From Microgenomates group bacterium GW2011_GWC1_46_15 (GTDB taxonomy: Bacteria; Patescibacteria; Microgenomatia; UBA1400; UBA12028): 64,000 nt of DNA. The position numbers and the translations under genes are program-made. Shown piece by piece: positions 14,383-21,556 of the stretch (its first letter is position 1; the number at the start of each line of letters is the position of its first letter). The notes below the pieces were generated by a model, which saw nothing but the letters and a program-made list of their open reading frames with translations, had not been told where the DNA came from and searched no databases. Where the stretch lies: assembly GCA_001002285.1 (NCBI GenBank), contig LCLX01000001.1:124001-188000 (forward strand), in the 5' to 3' direction.

Positions 14383-16262
14383 TTTTTTGAAGGCGCAAAA
14401 ATAAACTCATGTATCGTTCGGATTTCATGTTCAGCTTTATGAAAATCGTTTTCTGCTTGCCCGAGAAGTAAAAGGAATGGTTGAGGATTCGGTAGTTTTG
14501 CTTGAAGTAAAACGTGTTCTGCATGAGCAAAACAGCGAACAAGTATTCGGCAGGACTCTGGCAACACACATTCCCAAAATGCGGTGCGGAGTTTTTTTAT
14601 GTTCCGCGACGCACTATATTTGAGTACAAGCGATACAACTGGCGTTATTCGCCCCTCTGTATAGTCTTGTTCCCAATCGTGAAGATCGTCATTGAGTTGT
14701 TTTGCTGTGAGGTACAAAAGAAAAAACTTTTGGATACCCGCAATGCGTTGGTGAGAATCCTGATGCGAAAGAAAAAGCGCCGCAACTGCGCACAACGCGT
14801 GACCAAGTGATTTTTTTCCTGAATGCATAAGAGGAGAAGTAATATGAAGAGCTTCTTTTACATATGCATCATCAACGGTAGCAAGTATCTTGTGACATGT
14901 TTTCCAAAAGGGATGATTTGTTGGGCAAAATTTTGCATATATCCGCAATGCTTCCCGATAAAAAAACGGAGCGAGTGGTAAAAACTTTTCTGCCTGTTTT
15001 TGTTTATCTATTCGAGCGTCAAGAAGGGTATACGAGATCCATCCGCACACATTTGCACAACCAAGTTCAACCAAGGTCCTATGTGAAATTTTTATTGAAT
15101 TTTCCTGCGTGAGTGTTGAAAACGTAAGAAAAGGAAGTCCTGTGGCTTGCGCAGCATTTTTATCCAGTGAAAAATCATGCAAAACTTTCTTCACCTTTTT
15201 ACGAAGCAAAAATGGAAGCCCTGTTATGCGTTTTTGTGTGAACGCAAACACTTCTTCTTTTATCTTCGCGTTTTGTGTTACGTCTTTTTTCTTTTGCATA
15301 GCAATCCATACAGATAATGTTTCAATACACAATGCCAATGTTGTTGGTGGTGACCCCGCCACGCGGCAGTCTCCATGAAAGTTTGTATATATGCAAAGTT
15401 CTCCCATGCCGAGTTTTGGATATGCAGAACAGAGCGACGTAATGCCTTTTTCTATCTTTTCTGTTTTTGAGTGAAGATAAAGAAGCGTGGTAGTTCCTAA
15501 CGCTATGGTATGCGGAGTGTTTTGGTTGTTTTTCAATAATTCAAGTACAATAAACTCAACATATTTTCTTGCAGATTCAAGTTTTTCTTGTGTAGATGGT
15601 TGAGCTGAATGAAACATTCGTGCAAAAAAATATGCGCATGGAAGCGAAGAGGGGTAGTATGGCGACGCGCACGACATTTGGAATCGCTGTGCCAAGTACT
15701 TAATCTGTTGATCCAGCGTTACTCCGAACAACGAGAGAGCATACGCGATATTGCAGTTTACAACAGGATCAACATCGTGCCACTTTTTGTCCTTGGCAGA
15801 AACAAGCCAGGTTCTGTATGGTCCGCCAGGCTGTTGTTCCGATTGGCATAACGCGGAAGTAAATTTTGCTAGCATCTCACCGGTAATATACTGAGGATTG
15901 ACGGCATGTATCGCCGCAAGCGCGCAGGCTGTATCATCCAGATCGTCAGGATATGGCCGAGTTTCTCTTTCTTTAGCGTTTCGTTGCCACCAGTTCCATG
16001 TTTTCGTTTCCTGGGTTTGGTGGCGCATGAGCCATGAGCAGATTTTTCCTCGCATGTTATCAAGTTGCGGATTATCTTTTATGAGTTGCGTGCAATGAAG
16101 GAACATAAACGCGGGAAAGATAACGGGAAGAGTATTCCGCGCATGGGGTGTCTCATTGAGTTTCCACGCATATGCATTTTTCCACGACAAAGCGTGCTGA
16201 GAAAGTAACGTTGTTATGAATCGGTCAAGAACGTACTGAATGTTTTGCGGGTCGATGATCAC
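14379..16262 (-). CDS. Terpene-cyclase/isoprenyl-synthase-like protein
   Basis: A 627-residue soluble, all-helical protein with a GTG start overlapping the kinase gene by 38 bases. Two metal or acid motifs stand out. PYPDDLDDTACALAAI (about 103-118) contains D107-x-D109-D110-T-A, the DxDDTA signature of class II terpene cyclases. QLNDDLHDWEQD (about 522-533) contains D525-D526-x-x-D529, resembling the second Asp-rich motif of isoprenyl diphosphate synthases. A GGPYRTW segment follows the first motif; an upstream SYTLLDARID could be a degenerate first Asp-rich motif. The layout suggests an alpha-alpha barrel domain followed by a class I-like alpha domain. No substrate can be assigned. It sits in an operon with a kinase and response regulator. 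Confidence 0.65.
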   Translation of the reverse strand: MIIDPQNIQYVLDRFITTLLSQHALSWKNAYAWKLNETPHARNTLPVIFPAFMFLHCTQLIKDNPQLDNMRGKICSWLMRHQTQETKTWNWWQRNAKERETRPYPDDLDDTACALAAIHAVNPQYITGEMLAKFTSALCQSEQQPGGPYRTWLVSAKDKKWHDVDPVVNCNIAYALSLFGVTLDQQIKYLAQRFQMSCASPYYPSSLPCAYFFARMFHSAQPSTQEKLESARKYVEFIVLELLKNNQNTPHTIALGTTTLLYLHSKTEKIEKGITSLCSAYPKLGMGELCIYTNFHGDCRVAGSPPTTLALCIETLSVWIAMQKKKDVTQNAKIKEEVFAFTQKRITGLPFLLRKKVKKVLHDFSLDKNAAQATGLPFLTFSTLTQENSIKISHRTLVELGCANVCGWISYTLLDARIDKQKQAEKFLPLAPFFYREALRIYAKFCPTNHPFWKTCHKILATVDDAYVKEALHITSPLMHSGKKSLGHALCAVAALFLSHQDSHQRIAGIQKFFLLYLTAKQLNDDLHDWEQDYTEGRITPVVSLVLKYSASRNIKKLRTAFWECVLPESCRILVRCFAHAEHVLLQAKLPNPQPFLLLLGQAENDFHKAEHEIRTIHEFIFAPSKK

Positions 16263-17673
16263 TCGTATATGGAAAACTCATACGAAATGTTGTCCCCTTT
16301 CCATCTATTGTTTGAAAAGAAAGAGTTCCGTGAAACATGTTTTCTACGATATCCTTTACAGCAGCAAGACCAATACCCGTTCCTTCCTTTGGTTGTTTCG
16401 TCGTAAAAAACGGTTGAAAAATAAATGGAACATATTTCTTTGGAATACCTCCAGCCTGATCAGTGATCTCAATCAATACGCCGCTCTTCATATTTTTCAT
16501 GTGCACAGAAATAGTTTGAGGTATAGAATGTTTTTTTGGAGACGGATATGCTTCGATTGCATTCAACACTATATTCGAGATACATTGATGAAACTTTGCC
16601 GGGTCTCCATGCAAGATAACTAATGCGTTAAGTTCACATACATATTTGATATGCTTTTTCTGCGCCTCATAGTGGAGAAATTTACACGATTGCGTAATTT
16701 CTTTAGCCGGAGAGAACTCTTCGTCGCTCACGTGTTTGCGAATTTGTTTTCTTGTGCTATCAATCAATGATGCAATTTCTTGAAGTCCTTCATGGACAGT
16801 TTTAACAGATTGTTTTTGCCGAGTTTCAATCGCTGCGGCAACATATGTTAATGGGTTGGCAATATCGTGAATCAATCCTGTAGTAATTTTTCCAAGCGCG
16901 GCAAGGTTGTTCACTTCAATAAACTTTTCTTTTTGAATTCGTCGAAACTCTATATCGGCCTTATGTAAAGCACTATTTGTTTGTTCGAGCTCTTGTGTTC
17001 TTGCATGTACTTTCTGTTCCAATGAATCTCGTTCTTTTTGAAGTTCTTGTGCAGCATGCTCAATCTCTCGATTCGAAAGCCAGGTTGTAATTCCGATGAC
17101 GCCTAAAATACCAGAATAGATCAGGATATCCATGAAACTTGTGTTGCCAAGTTTCCATAATTCATACGCTTCAAGAATTTTTCTATCCTGAAGGTAAAAA
17201 ATAATAGAGATGCTAACGATAGTGCTGAAAACGAGTGCGAGCGCCCACGACGTATCAAGTAAAATGCCAGCGAATGTAATCGCAAGACCGTACGAAAGAA
17301 ATGACATTGGTACATTCACGCCCCACGCAATACTGGTGTAGAGTGCAAGAAAAAACGTCATTAATACAAATGCATATCGCACATATTTTCCACCGTACGA
17401 ATACGATGCGTAAAAGAAAAAGAGAAGCGCAACATCAACACTCCCGATCAGCCAAAACGGAACAGTCGCCTCAACTTGGTGCAGAAATACACGCGAGGAA
17501 AATACATAGAGTGTTGCCACGGCACTTATAGGAATAATTCCTAGCAGTATGATGCGGAATACATACGATCTCCTCGCGTCGTCATCTTTCTGCGGTTGGA
17601 ACGTACGATTACGCCCCTCCCCACGGATCCATTGTTTGAACCGAAAAAGCAGTGTCACGGATTGTTGATGCAT
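16225..17673 (-). CDS. Membrane-bound sensor histidine kinase with six TM helices
   Basis: A 482-residue protein. Six TM helices span about residues 39-200, with no large outside domain, as in peptide- or lipid-sensing kinases such as AgrC or ComP-like receptors. A coiled coil (about 203-255) leads to the H box GLIHDIANPLT (His269), N box NIVLNAIEA (about 367-375), G1 DQAGGI (about 405-410), an F box PFFTTK and G2 GTGIGL (about 431-436). Start ATG at 17673 lies inside the 36-codon ORF at 17609-17719, which has a much better ribosome-binding site, so translation may be coupled. Confidence 0.92.
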   Translation of the reverse strand: MHQQSVTLLFRFKQWIRGEGRNRTFQPQKDDDARRSYVFRIILLGIIPISAVATLYVFSSRVFLHQVEATVPFWLIGSVDVALLFFFYASYSYGGKYVRYAFVLMTFFLALYTSIAWGVNVPMSFLSYGLAITFAGILLDTSWALALVFSTIVSISIIFYLQDRKILEAYELWKLGNTSFMDILIYSGILGVIGITTWLSNREIEHAAQELQKERDSLEQKVHARTQELEQTNSALHKADIEFRRIQKEKFIEVNNLAALGKITTGLIHDIANPLTYVAAAIETRQKQSVKTVHEGLQEIASLIDSTRKQIRKHVSDEEFSPAKEITQSCKFLHYEAQKKHIKYVCELNALVILHGDPAKFHQCISNIVLNAIEAYPSPKKHSIPQTISVHMKNMKSGVLIEITDQAGGIPKKYVPFIFQPFFTTKQPKEGTGIGLAAVKDIVENMFHGTLSFQTIDGKGTTFRMSFPYTSDHRPAKHSVRS

Positions 17674-17719
17674 CTCGAAGCTCTTTTTTTGTTAATAATT
17701 CTTTGATGAGTTTTGCCAT
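17609..17719 (-). CDS. 36-residue peptide ORF (candidate signal-peptide precursor)
   Basis: Too short for routine gene calling, but preceded by a full Shine-Dalgarno (AAAGGAGGTG) with GGAGG seven bases before the ATG, the best ribosome-binding site in this operon. The product begins MAKLIKELLTKKEL (amphipathic, basic) and ends FSVQTMDPWGGA, with one Trp four residues from the C-terminus and no Cys. It sits between the response regulator and the kinase and overlaps the first 65 bases of the kinase gene in another frame. It could be a pheromone precursor, as in ComX, or merely a leader peptide that couples kinase translation. Confidence 0.55.
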   Translation of the reverse strand: MAKLIKELLTKKELRDASTIRDTAFSVQTMDPWGGA

Positions 17720-17724
17720 TGTTT

Positions 17725-17732
17725 CACCTCCT
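17725..17732 (-). promoter_or_regulatory. Strong ribosome-binding site of the 36-residue ORF
   Basis: The minus strand reads AGGAGGTG, matching the anti-SD of 16S rRNA over eight bases, with ideal spacing to the ATG at 17719. The kinase ATG 46 bases further on has no comparable site. Confidence 0.8.
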
Positions 17733-17765
17733 TTCTATGTGGAAGTGTACGCAATGAACATGAAC

Positions 17766-18440
17766 TCATCCTGATTTTTTTAACACAAATCCAACGCCTT
17801 TTTTTGTTTCGATGGTGACACAACTTTTTGCACGCACTAATATTTTCCGTATGGTTTTTATATGCGTGTCTATAGCATTATCACTAACTTCAGCGTTCAT
17901 GTCCCAAGCACATTCGATAAGTTGTGTTTTTGAAATGAGACGTTCAGCGTGGTCAATCAAACATTCAAGCAACATATAGTCTTTCTTTTGAAGAGGAAGG
18001 GGGGAGTTGTTGCAAAGAATATTCATTTGTGTCGGATGTATCGTAAGGTCGGCAAAAGCTTGCGGAGTTTCACTTTGTCTATGCTCTTTTCTTCTTAACA
18101 ACGCTCGAAGGCGCGCGCGTAGTTCATCAACAGAAAATGGTTTTGTCATGTAGTCGTCTGCTCCACTATCGAGTGCTGAAATTTTCTGAAACACTTCACC
18201 ATTAGCGGTCAACATAAGAATAGGTGTTTTTATTGCACGCAAACGCAACTCTTTTGCAAACGAAATGCCATCACCATCAGGAAGTGAAATATCAAGAATA
18301 AGGACATCATATGTGTTTGCTTCGGCAGCAAGTTCTGCCGTAGCGATAGATCCGCACACATCAATCACATACTGTTTTTTTAATTGATGGGACAGCGTTT
18401 GTGCAAGCCGTTGGTCATCCTCAACAAACAAGAGTCGCAT
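17766..18440 (-). CDS. OmpR/PhoB-family response regulator
   Basis: A 224-residue protein from the ATG at 18440; an extended frame to 18563 would add 41 residues with no family match. Receiver domain: acidic pair E7-D8-D9, phosphoacceptor Asp50 in LILDISLP, Thr78 region LMLTAN and Lys100 in TKPF. The C-terminal winged helix holds PLQKKDYMLLECLI and the DNIDTHI-type recognition helix (VSDNAIDTHIKTIRKIL). It leads the operon, 46 bases before the peptide ORF, and is the natural partner of the kinase. Confidence 0.95.
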   Translation of the reverse strand: MRLLFVEDDQRLAQTLSHQLKKQYVIDVCGSIATAELAAEANTYDVLILDISLPDGDGISFAKELRLRAIKTPILMLTANGEVFQKISALDSGADDYMTKPFSVDELRARLRALLRRKEHRQSETPQAFADLTIHPTQMNILCNNSPLPLQKKDYMLLECLIDHAERLISKTQLIECAWDMNAEVSDNAIDTHIKTIRKILVRAKSCVTIETKKGVGFVLKKSG

Positions 18441-18562
18441 CTCTCCACTATATACCCGCATGCAAGACCACTTTTGTTCGACAATCCCCGTCATATCCCG
18501 TACAATAAACGAAAAGCCCTCTTTCAGAGGACTCTCTTTGTAAACAAAAGGAGGGAAGAGCA
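18441..18562. other. Divergent promoter region between response regulator and zinc-ribbon gene
   Basis: On the plus strand TACAAT at about 18500-18505 is a good -10 box with a poor -35 (TTCGAC). The following leader carries CCTCT-TTC-AGAGG, a small hairpin, and then AAAGGAGGG before the zinc-ribbon ATG. The minus-strand promoter of the response regulator must lie here too; a TATATA word about 10 bases before its ATG is the best candidate. Confidence 0.45.
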
Positions 18563-18766
18563 ATGTTCCGCAACCTTATCGGTCCCGTACAAGCATGGTT
18601 GCTCTCGCAAGGCCAGTGCGTGGGATGCGGCATGCCACTTTCTGAGGGGTCTACCCGCAATAAAAAAGACGGCTCGGTCCTCATCACCTGCAAATGCGGG
18701 AGAACATACTTTAAGTTCGGCGAGAAAAAGTACCGCCGCGCAAAAATGAGCGAGATTTCAGAGTAA
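18563..18766 (+). CDS. Small zinc-ribbon protein
   Basis: A 67-residue protein with two Cys pairs, QCVGCGMP and ITCKCGRTY, spaced to bind one zinc. It has a very good ribosome-binding site (AAAGGAGGG, 9 bases from the ATG). The zinc knuckle followed by a basic C-terminus (FGEKKYRRAKM) suggests nucleic-acid or ribosome binding. No family is recognised. Five bases separate it from mltG. Confidence 0.7.
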   Translation: MFRNLIGPVQAWLLSQGQCVGCGMPLSEGSTRNKKDGSVLITCKCGRTYFKFGEKKYRRAKMSEISE

Positions 18767-18771
18767 ACGGA

Positions 18772-19761
18772 ATGAACGGTATGCAAAAATTAGCCACACG
18801 TATTTCCATCGCGCTTTCCCCCCTTGTTTTGAGTGTCGGTGTGCTGGGGTATGGCCTATTCCGTTTTCTGTTGTTGCCTGTTGATCTCAAAAACCAAACA
18901 CCCGTGCGCGTGATCATTCCCCGCGGAAAAGGCGCGTCTTGGATTGGGAATGCACTGGAAGATGCTGGACTGATTCGGTCAAAGTACGTCTTCCGGTTTG
19001 TCGTGTGGAAGCAGGGCTTAACCAAGAGCATTCAGTCGGGGACGTACTCGCTGAGCAAAGCACAGTCACTTACCGAGATCGCACAAACCCTCACTAAAGG
19101 GACGGATGATGTGTGGGTAACGGTTGTTGAAGGGCTCCGGCGCGAAGAAGTTGCCAATGTATTTGCACACTCCATTGACACAGCGTTTGATACCAAAGAG
19201 TTTCTTACTTTGACCAAGGGGAAGGAAGGGTATTTGTTTCCCGACACGTATCTCATTCCAAAGGATGCGACGACTCAGCTAACCGCTACTCTCTTAACCA
19301 ACACGTTTGCGCGCAAAGTAACGCCGGCAATCCGCGCGGGCTGGAAAGCACAGGAGTTAAGTGAACTCGAAGCACTTACGCTTGCTTCATTGGTCCAGCG
19401 TGAGGCGCGTGACCCCGCTTCCATGAAGATGGTGGCTGGTATTTTGTTGAAGCGTTTGCGCGCTGATTGGCCACTCCAAGTTGATGCAACGCTCCAGTAC
19501 ATCAAGGGGTTTGATGCAAATGAAAACACTTGGTGGCCCACCCCGCTCGCGGTGGACAAAAAACTCAAATCACCGTACAACACGTACTTGCACGTTGGTT
19601 TGCCACCCGGTCCGATTGCTAATCCGGGCCTGGACACGATGGACGCTGTTGCTTTCCCAACCGAAAACGAGTTTTGGTACTACCTCACCGGCCGGACGGG
19701 GGAGATGCACTACGCCAAGACTATTGAAGAACATAACGCAAACATTACGAAGTACCTATAA
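18772..19761 (+). CDS. mltG: Endolytic murein transglycosylase MltG
   Basis: A 329-residue protein with one N-terminal TM helix (about 12-35), a LysM-like subdomain, and the YceG catalytic domain. LASLVQREARD contains the catalytic Glu211, and LPPGPIANPG is the family's C-terminal signature. MltG cuts nascent glycan strands at the inner membrane and sets their length. Either of two close ATGs (18772, 18781) may be used. Confidence 0.95.
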   Translation: MNGMQKLATRISIALSPLVLSVGVLGYGLFRFLLLPVDLKNQTPVRVIIPRGKGASWIGNALEDAGLIRSKYVFRFVVWKQGLTKSIQSGTYSLSKAQSLTEIAQTLTKGTDDVWVTVVEGLRREEVANVFAHSIDTAFDTKEFLTLTKGKEGYLFPDTYLIPKDATTQLTATLLTNTFARKVTPAIRAGWKAQELSELEALTLASLVQREARDPASMKMVAGILLKRLRADWPLQVDATLQYIKGFDANENTWWPTPLAVDKKLKSPYNTYLHVGLPPGPIANPGLDTMDAVAFPTENEFWYYLTGRTGEMHYAKTIEEHNANITKYL

Positions 19762-19804
19762 AATCGAGATTTTTATTCGATGCTGCTGATCTACTATTAT
19801 AGGC

Positions 19805-19833
19805 TTGACAAAATCCGAAGATAACCGTACAAT
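19805..19833 (+). promoter_or_regulatory. Strong promoter of the lipoprotein-LPKTG-sortase genes
   Basis: Perfect TTGACA at 19805-19810, 17-base spacer, TACAAT at 19828-19833. Transcription would begin near 19840, leaving a 72-base leader. Confidence 0.85.
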
Positions 19834-19847
19834 TCCGCCTGATTGGT

Positions 19848-19895
19848 AAAACATTGCCCGAGTATGGGATATCCCGTACAACGACAATGTTTTTT
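19848..19895 (+). terminator. Attenuator-like hairpin in the lipoprotein leader
   Basis: AAAACATTG (19848-19856) pairs with CAATGTTTT (19885-19893) and is followed by T run 19890-19895. The loop holds a second palindrome, GGGATATCCC at 19866-19875. The structure lies between the promoter and the lipoprotein ATG at 19912, so it could stop transcription early. The AT-rich outer stem makes termination uncertain. Confidence 0.5.
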
Positions 19896-19911
19896 ATTTG
19901 AGGGGAAGTGT

Positions 19912-21543
19912 ATGGTGGGTAACTCAAGAGAGGGCAAGGTTCTTAGCGCTTTAGCTCTTGCTGCGTTGCTTGTTGCGTGCAACCGACCCGCAAGTGGAAA
20001 TGCTATCCCTACAGAAATGGGTTCGCCCACTCCATCAAGAATCCCAACAGCAACAGAAGCCCCAACTTCAACAGAATCTCCAACTCCTTTCCCAACTCTA
20101 CTGGCAACAGCGACAGAATTTTTAAGAATACTTACAGAAACGCCAGAGCTTCGCGGATTTTTGGAATCCCGCTACGGCGTTGGTCTTGATAGTGATACAC
20201 CAGATCTCGCCGCACAGTTTGCAAACGAATTATTTTTGCTTGACGGCGAGGGTCGTGTCGTAGGAGTGAACCTGAATAGTACAACATTGGTAGAGTATGT
20301 TCGTGTCGCAGATGATGCAAGGGAACGAGGATTTGTTCCGCGTGATCAAGAGGCGGTTGTAAAAATTCTTCTGCAAAAACCAGACTGGAATGATGAATCA
20401 ATAAGTATACAGGGTTTGGCTGTTGGAACGACTTCCGAGGCTCTTATAGCGCTTGCCGAGGCAGATCCCAATACAATCCCCCCAGACGGGTCGCTTGTTT
20501 TCCAAACGGTGGGAGGACAAAGTATTCCACTTTTTGTTGGTCCACAAGAAAACAATGATGATTCCATTACGGTGATGCATATCCATGAGAACGGCTCTGC
20601 AGATGTTACAGCGATGCAAGACGTATTCACTGCGCTTGTGAAACAAATTGATGCAAGTTTCGATGGCGCTTCATGGTCGGATGAGCGGGTACAGCGCATG
20701 AAAGACATAGTTTTCCAGCGTTACCTCAAGATTATAGGAAAATCTCATGTGGATGAAAAAGGAAACGTCATTATTGATGAAACATGCCACGTTGACCGCA
20801 CTCCATTAGAACAGATGATGAGAATGTTGTCCTCTTTATGGCCAAAACTGCGGATTGTTGGACCACTTACTGTACTGAACAATGATAACAAGAGTGGACA
20901 GGGATTTGCTGATTTAACAGATGTTTCTCTTATTCCAAGAAAAGACGCAAACGGCATTGCTGATGGATTTTTTGTAGGAAAACTTTACCTTACCCGCTTC
21001 GAAGAACTTCTTGGCGATCGCGATTTAAACACGTTATTGGATGAAGAGATTGCCGATCTTATCATGAAGAGCCTTCGTTTTGTTGATGGAGATGTGAGCA
21101 ACTATGAAAGATTGCCCTCAGGGTACTTGTCCGATGGGAAAGATGACACGGGAAAAGCAGTGAATCCAGAGTTACATCAGCGCCAAGTATGTGGACCTGA
21201 CTCGATTGATCTTACGGCAACACCCACAGTAACAATGTCACCAGAAGAGGAGATTACGGTGACGTATCCTTCACCATCTGGAACTCCAAGAGCAACTGGA
21301 ACGCCAACGCCGACAAGAACGCCAGAATCCACACCAACAAGCATACCTACAAATCCAAGAGAATCGACGGCTACACCAATGCCTCCAGGAACACCTGCCG
21401 CATCACCCGTTCCTGAATACACACAGTGGGCACCACAAACACCAGCAGGAGATCCTGAGAATACACCAACGCCTGGATCTGCTCCAACATCCGTTTTTGA
21501 AACATCAGTTCCAGTTCCAACCGTTACACCAATAGCGCCGTAA
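19912..21543 (+). CDS. Secreted lipoprotein with Pro/Thr-rich linkers
   Basis: A 543-residue protein from the ATG at 19912, chosen because GAGGGG lies 7 bases upstream and the signal peptide then starts normally. The lipobox is LLVAC, with lipidation at the Cys after about 22 residues. A Thr/Pro/Ser-rich stretch of about 40 residues follows, then a folded middle domain of about 350 residues that I do not recognise, then a second long Pro/Thr/Ser-rich tail. This resembles surface-exposed, glycosylation-prone stalk proteins. It precedes the LPKTG protein and sortase and shares their promoter. Confidence 0.85.
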   Translation: MVGNSREGKVLSALALAALLVACNRPASGNAIPTEMGSPTPSRIPTATEAPTSTESPTPFPTLLATATEFLRILTETPELRGFLESRYGVGLDSDTPDLAAQFANELFLLDGEGRVVGVNLNSTTLVEYVRVADDARERGFVPRDQEAVVKILLQKPDWNDESISIQGLAVGTTSEALIALAEADPNTIPPDGSLVFQTVGGQSIPLFVGPQENNDDSITVMHIHENGSADVTAMQDVFTALVKQIDASFDGASWSDERVQRMKDIVFQRYLKIIGKSHVDEKGNVIIDETCHVDRTPLEQMMRMLSSLWPKLRIVGPLTVLNNDNKSGQGFADLTDVSLIPRKDANGIADGFFVGKLYLTRFEELLGDRDLNTLLDEEIADLIMKSLRFVDGDVSNYERLPSGYLSDGKDDTGKAVNPELHQRQVCGPDSIDLTATPTVTMSPEEEITVTYPSPSGTPRATGTPTPTRTPESTPTSIPTNPRESTATPMPPGTPAASPVPEYTQWAPQTPAGDPENTPTPGSAPTSVFETSVPVPTVTPIAP

Positions 21544-21556
21544 TGATAAGGAAAAT

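Noticed and set aside
18441..18563. N-terminal extension of the response regulator to 18563
   Set aside because: The added 41 residues match nothing in receivers, and the ATG at 18440 gives the exact family N-terminus.
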